Assembly (NCBI GenBank): GCA_900770845.1
Contig: CAAGLS010000097.1
Coordinates: forward strand, 1 to 24,970
Reading direction: 5' to 3'
From: an uncultured Prevotella sp.
Lineage (GTDB): Bacteria > Bacteroidota > Bacteroidia > Bacteroidales > Bacteroidaceae
Length of the DNA stretch: 24,970 nt
The notes below the pieces were generated by a model. That model did no database searches. It worked only from the letters and a program-made list of their open reading frames with translations, and was not told the origin of the DNA. Shown here in pieces: positions 21,753 to 24,970 of the stretch (the first letter of the stretch is position 1; each line of letters starts with the position of its first letter). Position numbers and translations under genes: made by a program.

Positions 21753-21790
21753 CATTTTGTATCTTATGTTATAATTTTATAAGTTTGTCA
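21600..21790 (+). ncRNA. Predicted omega/re-RNA region of TnpB (position inferred)
   Basis: Known TnpB guide RNAs overlap the 3' end of tnpB and run to the right end of the element, where flanking DNA becomes the guide. The expected site here is the last part of tnpB plus the non-coding bases after 21752. I infer it from family behaviour; I did not identify a diagnostic fold, and both ends are approximate. Confidence 0.3.
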
Positions 21791-21815
21791 AATCGGTATG
21801 CACATAGAAGTTGGG

Positions 21816-21837
21816 AAAAAACCTTGCGCGCCCAAGG
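21816..21837 (-). terminator. Terminator of the AraC/TPR regulator gene
   Basis: On the minus strand CCTTG-GGCGCG-CAAGG (21837-21822) is followed by six T residues (21821-21816). It is about 118 bases after the regulator's stop codon. Because it belongs to the regulator's transcript, it also limits how far right the IS607 element can extend. Confidence 0.65.
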
Positions 21838-21954
21838 CGAAGCCTCGTTGCATTCCACGAAAAAAAGTGGTCCGATTGCAGAGTTCGTGTCTTGTGCCGG
21901 TCCTGAAGAAATGTTAGACCGATTGCCTTAGCGGGCAAAGTCTGCCGCCTGCGC

Positions 21955-23715
21955 CTAATCCAGGACACGGGAGGACTGGCTGCCTTGCGAGCTGGCTATT
22001 TTCATGTACTCAGACGGGGTGAGTCCCGTGAAGCGCTTGAAGGCATTGATGAAGGAGGAACGGGCGCGGAAGCCCACGCTCGCGCCTATCCCCTCGATGG
22101 TCATGCGGCCATAGTGCTGCGTGTCGGAGATTCGTCGACAAGCCTCCTTTATCCTGGCCTCGTTGATGAAAGTGGGCAGGTTGCAATTGAACCGCTCGTG
22201 AATCACCTGGGAGATATAGCGGTAGTTGCCTCCCACAAGCTGGGTAAGCTCCACCGAAGTGAAGTCGGGCGAGTAGATGGCCTCGTTGTTCTGCACCACT
22301 TCCTCGATGCGCTTCACTATCAGGTCCTTGTGACCCTCCTCCAAGGCACTGGTGCCGTATTTCGCACTGGTCTCCGCCGAAGATTTCTTCTCTCTTTCAT
22401 CGAGTTGCTGCTCCAGCCTCATCCGCTCCTCACGAGCCTGCACCTCCGACTGTATCAGCGACTGGTTCTTCCTGTAGAGATAGACATACGACCGGCGCAG
22501 CTTGCGGCTGTTGCGAAGCACTATCCACAGCGAAATGAGAATGATGACGGCGACGATGCTCACGGCATAGACCACCACCATCAGTTGCTGCCTGCGCTGC
22601 TCGTTGCGCTTCATCTGCTCGTCGGCCTTCTTCATCTGCCTCATCAGCTTCATCTCGTTGACGCCCATGAGCTGTTGGTAGTTGAGCAGCGTGTCCTTCA
22701 CCCGGAAATACTTGTTGCGGTAGGCCTCAGCCTCCTCGGTCTGTCCCAAGAGCCTATACTGTTCGCCGATGAGTCCATAAACTTCCAACCGCGCATCCTT
22801 CACGGTCTGCTTCTCGGCCACAGCCTTGGCCCTCAGCAGCGAGGCCAGCGCCTCACGGTGATGGCCCTGCAGCGATTGAGCCTTGGCTATGAGCGTATAG
22901 GCCACGTAGAGATGGCGCACGCCTCTCCAACCCAAGGGAATGGTCGACAAAAGACGCTTGAAGCCCTGCTCGGCCGCGGCATAGTCATGGCGGCTCATAT
23001 CCAGATAGCCCTCGTAGAGCTGGATGACATACGCCTGGAGCCTTTGGTCGGGTGAGTGGTGGTGGAGGTAGCTGCGGAAGTCGCCCTTGAGCTCCCCCAT
23101 CCTGCCCAAGCCGTAGCCCACGGTGACAAGGTTGCTGAAAGCCATGTCTGCGGCCTCACTCCTCTCGTTGATGGTCAGCTTGTAGCTCTTGAGATAATAT
23201 TGGAAGGCCAGCTTGCCTCTCGCATTGTCGTTCCCCTGCTCATAAAGCGTCTGATACATGGCCCCGTAATCCAGATAGATGCGGGGGAGCATCTCGGGCG
23301 AGTCCTTGGCCAGCTCCTCGGCTGCGGTCAGACTCTCGTAAGCTTTGGAATAATCGAAGAAATAGAAAAAGTAGGTAAGCCAGCGGCCTAAATAGGCTCT
23401 GATCCTAAGTTCTTTCTCCTTAGGTGTGGGATGGGAAAAATGACGGTTCGACGCCCATGTGAAGCAGGTCAGGGCGCTGTCGGGGTGAGCCCCGTCGAGA
23501 TAGGCTTGCCCCATCTTCAACAATTCGGGTGTGCCGATGTGCTGCAGACGCTCATAAAACTCCTGTTGGCTGGAGGCCACGCCAATCCGGGCCGCACTCA
23601 GAAAAAGCACAAGAAGAAGCAGGCGCGGGATGACGCCGCCAACATCAACCCTACAGGAAAGCGACGGCAACGAAGCGCCGCACTTGCGCGAGATTCTGCT
23701 CCAAAATGCAATCAT
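21955..23715 (-). CDS. Membrane-anchored AraC-family regulator with TPR sensor region
   Basis: This 586-aa protein has a hydrophobic segment (about 29-48) acting as signal or anchor, followed by helical TPR-like repeats (about 55-345, such as ALTCFTWASN and ALASLLRAKAVAEKQ). A transmembrane helix is at 378-400 (LMVVVYAVSIVAVIILISLW) and a coiled coil at about 402-445. The C-terminal AraC/XylS DNA-binding domain (about 465-575) has two HTHs and ends SVGFRARSSFINAFKRFTGLTPSEY. The layout places the TPR part outside the inner membrane and the HTH in the cytoplasm, a one-protein signal relay known in Bacteroidota. The ATG at 23715 is kept because the -7 box is 24 bases upstream, although 28 residues precede the hydrophobic part. 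It stands upstream of operon B in the same direction and may regulate it. Confidence 0.87.
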   Translation of the reverse strand: MIAFWSRISRKCGASLPSLSCRVDVGGVIPRLLLLVLFLSAARIGVASSQQEFYERLQHIGTPELLKMGQAYLDGAHPDSALTCFTWASNRHFSHPTPKEKELRIRAYLGRWLTYFFYFFDYSKAYESLTAAEELAKDSPEMLPRIYLDYGAMYQTLYEQGNDNARGKLAFQYYLKSYKLTINERSEAADMAFSNLVTVGYGLGRMGELKGDFRSYLHHHSPDQRLQAYVIQLYEGYLDMSRHDYAAAEQGFKRLLSTIPLGWRGVRHLYVAYTLIAKAQSLQGHHREALASLLRAKAVAEKQTVKDARLEVYGLIGEQYRLLGQTEEAEAYRNKYFRVKDTLLNYQQLMGVNEMKLMRQMKKADEQMKRNEQRRQQLMVVVYAVSIVAVIILISLWIVLRNSRKLRRSYVYLYRKNQSLIQSEVQAREERMRLEQQLDEREKKSSAETSAKYGTSALEEGHKDLIVKRIEEVVQNNEAIYSPDFTSVELTQLVGGNYRYISQVIHERFNCNLPTFINEARIKEACRRISDTQHYGRMTIEGIGASVGFRARSSFINAFKRFTGLTPSEYMKIASSQGSQSSRVLD

Positions 23716-23739
23716 AAGATGAGCCGTCTAAATCAGACG

Positions 23740-23747
23740 CAAATATA
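23740..23747 (-). promoter_or_regulatory. Regulator promoter, -7 box TATATTTG
   Basis: TATATTTG on the minus strand matches TAnnTTTG and lies 24 bases ahead of the ATG at 23715. No TTTG is found at the right distance for a -33 element, although the upstream DNA is very AT-rich. Confidence 0.6.
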
Positions 23748-23814
23748 AGAAATATTTTTCAATAAAAGAAATATATTCTCTTAATCTCCACATTCATCCA
23801 ACGGATAAGGCTTC

Positions 23815-23930
23815 GGGAGGTCCGCTGCCCCCAGCGGACGATAAGGATCATTACGCAAACCCTACATTTTATAGTGTCCGCTGAGGGCAGCGGACCTCCC
23901 GGGCAGCAGACCTCCCGGGCAGCGGACGAT
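23815..23930. repeat. Nested inverted and direct repeats of a GGGCAGCGGAC motif
   Basis: GGGAGGTCCGCTGCCC (23815-23830) has a perfect 16-bp inverted partner at 23885-23900. A one-mismatch direct copy of the partner follows at once (23901-23916), then a half copy, GGGCAGCGGACGATAA (23917-23932). The left arm also folds locally as GTCCGCTG-CCCC-CAGCGGAC, and AGCGGACGATAA recurs there. Together with the regulator promoter and a stem-loop at 23976-24014, this is all I see in the 317-bp gap between 23716 and 24032. Confidence 0.75.
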
Positions 23931-23975
23931 AATAAAATGAGGGGCTTAATTCAAGTTACACAAATTGTTGGGTTG

Positions 23976-24014
23976 CGAGACTTGACTTGCTGTTTGACAG
24001 AAAAAAAAGTCTCG
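23976..24014. other. Stem-loop 3' of the glycosyltransferase remnant
   Basis: CGAGACTT (23976-23983) pairs with AAGTCTCG (24007-24014) around a 23-base loop, which includes an A-run (24001-24008) that reads as T8 on the minus strand. It lies about 20 bases past the stop codon of the remnant. The block AAAAAA-G-CTCGTCAAGGG also occurs in the operon A terminator, but the matching upstream arm is absent, so this may be a damaged terminator. Confidence 0.4.
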
Positions 24015-24032
24015 TCAAGGGGGCAGCAAAGA

Positions 24033-24753
24033 TTAGTAGAGTTGGTGGCGTTGCCTGCCACACCTTTTGGCAAAGCGCCCGGAGAATTGTGTCACCCTGA
24101 TGAACATGGGGATGCTCCACCGCATCATCATGAAGCGGATGGCACGCTTCCACCCCAATTGTCGATAGGCAACATGGGCTATGGTTTTCGCTTTGTCCAT
24201 GATCATCTCCACGAACCTCTTCTTTTGGTCGTAAGGGGAGTTGCTGCGCGAGAAGTCCTTAGCCATTTTTATCAGCTCCCGCAGATAGAGGCCGTCGACT
24301 TCCTGCCGTTGGTGTTCGAGCAGGTGGTTTGTCCGGATGTAGCCCATCCGTGCCTGCAAGGCCTGGAGCCTGTCGCTGTTGTTGTCGTAGCTGTCGCCCG
24401 TATGCATCAGGCTGGTGCCTACCTGGCGATAGTGGTAGAGGGCTCTGTTCAGGCAAACGATACGATTGGCATGGCTCATCCACTGGAAGATGGTGGTGAG
24501 GTCCTCGTAGCGACGGCTGTTGCTCATGGGCTCGCGGAGCAGCTGACGGCGGAAGAGCATGCGCCAGAGATAGCTGTGGAGCTTGTTTGACAACGAAGCC
24601 AGCAAGGCGTCGTCTCGGTTGAGGATGGCCACGTTGCCGTCGTTGGCGACAGCCTTCGAAGAGTTGGCGTATTCGTTGTAGTAGCCTGTCAGCTACAGAT
24701 GTCTTCTCCAAGGGGTGCGGGGAGGATGTTCATCTGAGAGAGGGTATATTCAT
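24033..24753 (-). pseudogene. Truncated GT2-family glycosyltransferase
   Basis: The readable frame (24692-24033, about 219 codons) begins LTGYYNEYANSSKAV directly after a TAG at 24695-24693. It continues with SYLWRMLFRRQLL, EDLTTIFQWM and LNRALYHYRQVGTSLMHTG, which is the C-terminal half of a family 2 glycosyltransferase. The N-terminal GT-A fold, including the nucleotide-sugar site and DxD, is missing. Upstream an intact promoter is followed by ATG at 24753 and the codons MNIPSLR, a plausible original start, and then a TGA. The pattern suggests an internal deletion of over 100 codons that kept the two ends. An ATG inside the open frame (24632) could still make a 199-aa fragment, but with no catalytic domain. 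Confidence 0.7.
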
Positions 24754-24763
24754 TGTCTTTCTG

Positions 24764-24795
24764 CAAATATACTCACTTTTGTCGTGTCTCCCAAA
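24764..24795 (-). promoter_or_regulatory. Promoter of the glycosyltransferase remnant (TTTG-N20-TATATTTG)
   Basis: On the minus strand TTTG (24795-24792), a 20-base spacer and TATATTTG (24771-24764) give the best consensus match in the window. The ATG at 24753 is 10 bases after the box, implying a leader of only a few bases. Confidence 0.7.
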
Positions 24796-24809
24796 TAATT
24801 GGCACATTT

Positions 24810-24970
24810 TTAAGGTCGGTTCTAAAAATTAGGTCGAGGCGTATTGGCCCAGCGCCCACCTTTTCTCGCCATGGCAGAGTCCAAGCAAGCTTGGCTCTGC
24901 TCATTTGGCTTATCGAAAAGGTTCTGCCAGCTATCGGGACTCTGGAACGTAAGTTGAAGAGGGAGTGTAG
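24810..24970. mobile_element. Second MITE-like copy, cut by the window end
   Basis: From 24810 the sequence follows the left half of the 18831-19108 element in the same orientation. It starts TTAAGGTCGGTTCTAAAAAT, with long identical blocks such as GGCGTATTGGCCCAGCGCCC and scattered substitutions. It is complete up to the GGGAGTGTAG block where the window stops, so the right half lies outside. It sits immediately upstream of the promoter at 24764-24795. Confidence 0.85.

Larger units (their letters stand above)
19740..21790 (+). mobile_element. IS607-family insertion sequence (tnpA + tnpB)
   Basis: Adjacent tnpA (serine recombinase) and tnpB genes on the + strand identify IS607 family. These elements have no classical terminal inverted repeats and make no target duplication, so exact ends cannot be read from one copy. 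The left end must lie between the 22-bp array (ends 19696) and the tnpA promoter (19761). The right end must lie between the tnpB stop (21752) and the regulator's terminator T-run (21816). AT-rich stretches at 19735-19752 and 21765-21782 may contain the ends. Both reading frames look intact, so the element may be active. Confidence 0.85.

Noticed and set aside
19506..21755. A 749-codon open frame antisense to tnpA and tnpB
   Set aside because: It covers two clear family genes on the other strand, its translation shows no recognisable domain, and it runs into the 22-bp array. Long antisense frames arise from codon bias.
24259..24711. A 150-codon frame starting MEKTSV in another frame of the glycosyltransferase
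   Set aside because: It is Arg/Pro/Gln-rich with no family match and is a shadow of the real frame that reads GYYNEYANSS.

Overview
The window looks like Bacteroidota chromosome, most likely Prevotella or a close Prevotellaceae relative. The grounds are: promoters of the Bacteroidota type (TAnnTTTG at -7, sometimes a TTTG at -33 about 19-20 bases upstream), very short leaders, BspA-type leucine-rich repeats, gingipain/HagA-like 'cleaved adhesin' modules, Omp28 and M6 secreted proteins with short C-terminal tails, and an AraC regulator with TPRs and a membrane anchor. Genus is inferred; there is no rRNA in the window.

Layout. 1-240: three 77/78-bp hairpin-rich tandem repeats. 246-2291 (-): a DsbD-type thiol:disulfide reductase with its own promoter. 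2292-2886: intergenic DNA with a four-unit 22-bp dyad array, a decayed copy of a palindromic MITE-like element, and a strong terminator. 2887-11668 (-): operon A, in transcription order a 392-aa secreted jelly-roll-like protein, a 65-aa acidic small protein, a 1049-aa modular adhesin, a 727-aa M6 zinc metalloprotease and a 654-aa Omp28-like protein with a CxxC motif. 12048-19350 (-): operon B, in transcription order an 81-aa small secreted protein, a 1462-aa BspA-LRR/adhesin fusion and a 713-aa M6 metalloprotease. 19740-21790 (+): an apparently intact IS607-family element (serine recombinase TnpA plus RNA-guided nuclease TnpB). 21955-23715 (-): a membrane-anchored AraC/TPR regulator. 24033-24753 (-): a glycosyltransferase pseudogene behind an intact promoter. 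24810-24970: a second MITE copy, cut by the window end.

The main observation is that operons A and B are diverged copies of one cassette. Each begins with the same roughly 85-bp promoter/leader sequence (93% identical by eye) carrying a perfect inverted repeat, TTTGGATT-N4-AATCCAAA. Each then encodes a small protein containing a SVWD-x-DE motif, a large paralogous adhesin and a paralogous M6 protease. The proteins appear to be exported, and all six large ones end in a related tail (Y-x-L/I/V-x-G-[RQ] ... G-[IVL]-x-[IV] ... basic end), which suggests a common route to the surface. The AraC/TPR regulator next to operon B is a natural candidate controller. Mobile DNA has reworked the locus: a 278-bp element with perfect terminal inverted repeats sits at the 3' end of the operon B small gene and supplies its stop codon, and IS607 has inserted between the regulator and operon B.

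All calls come from reading the sequence and the translations. No database search was run.
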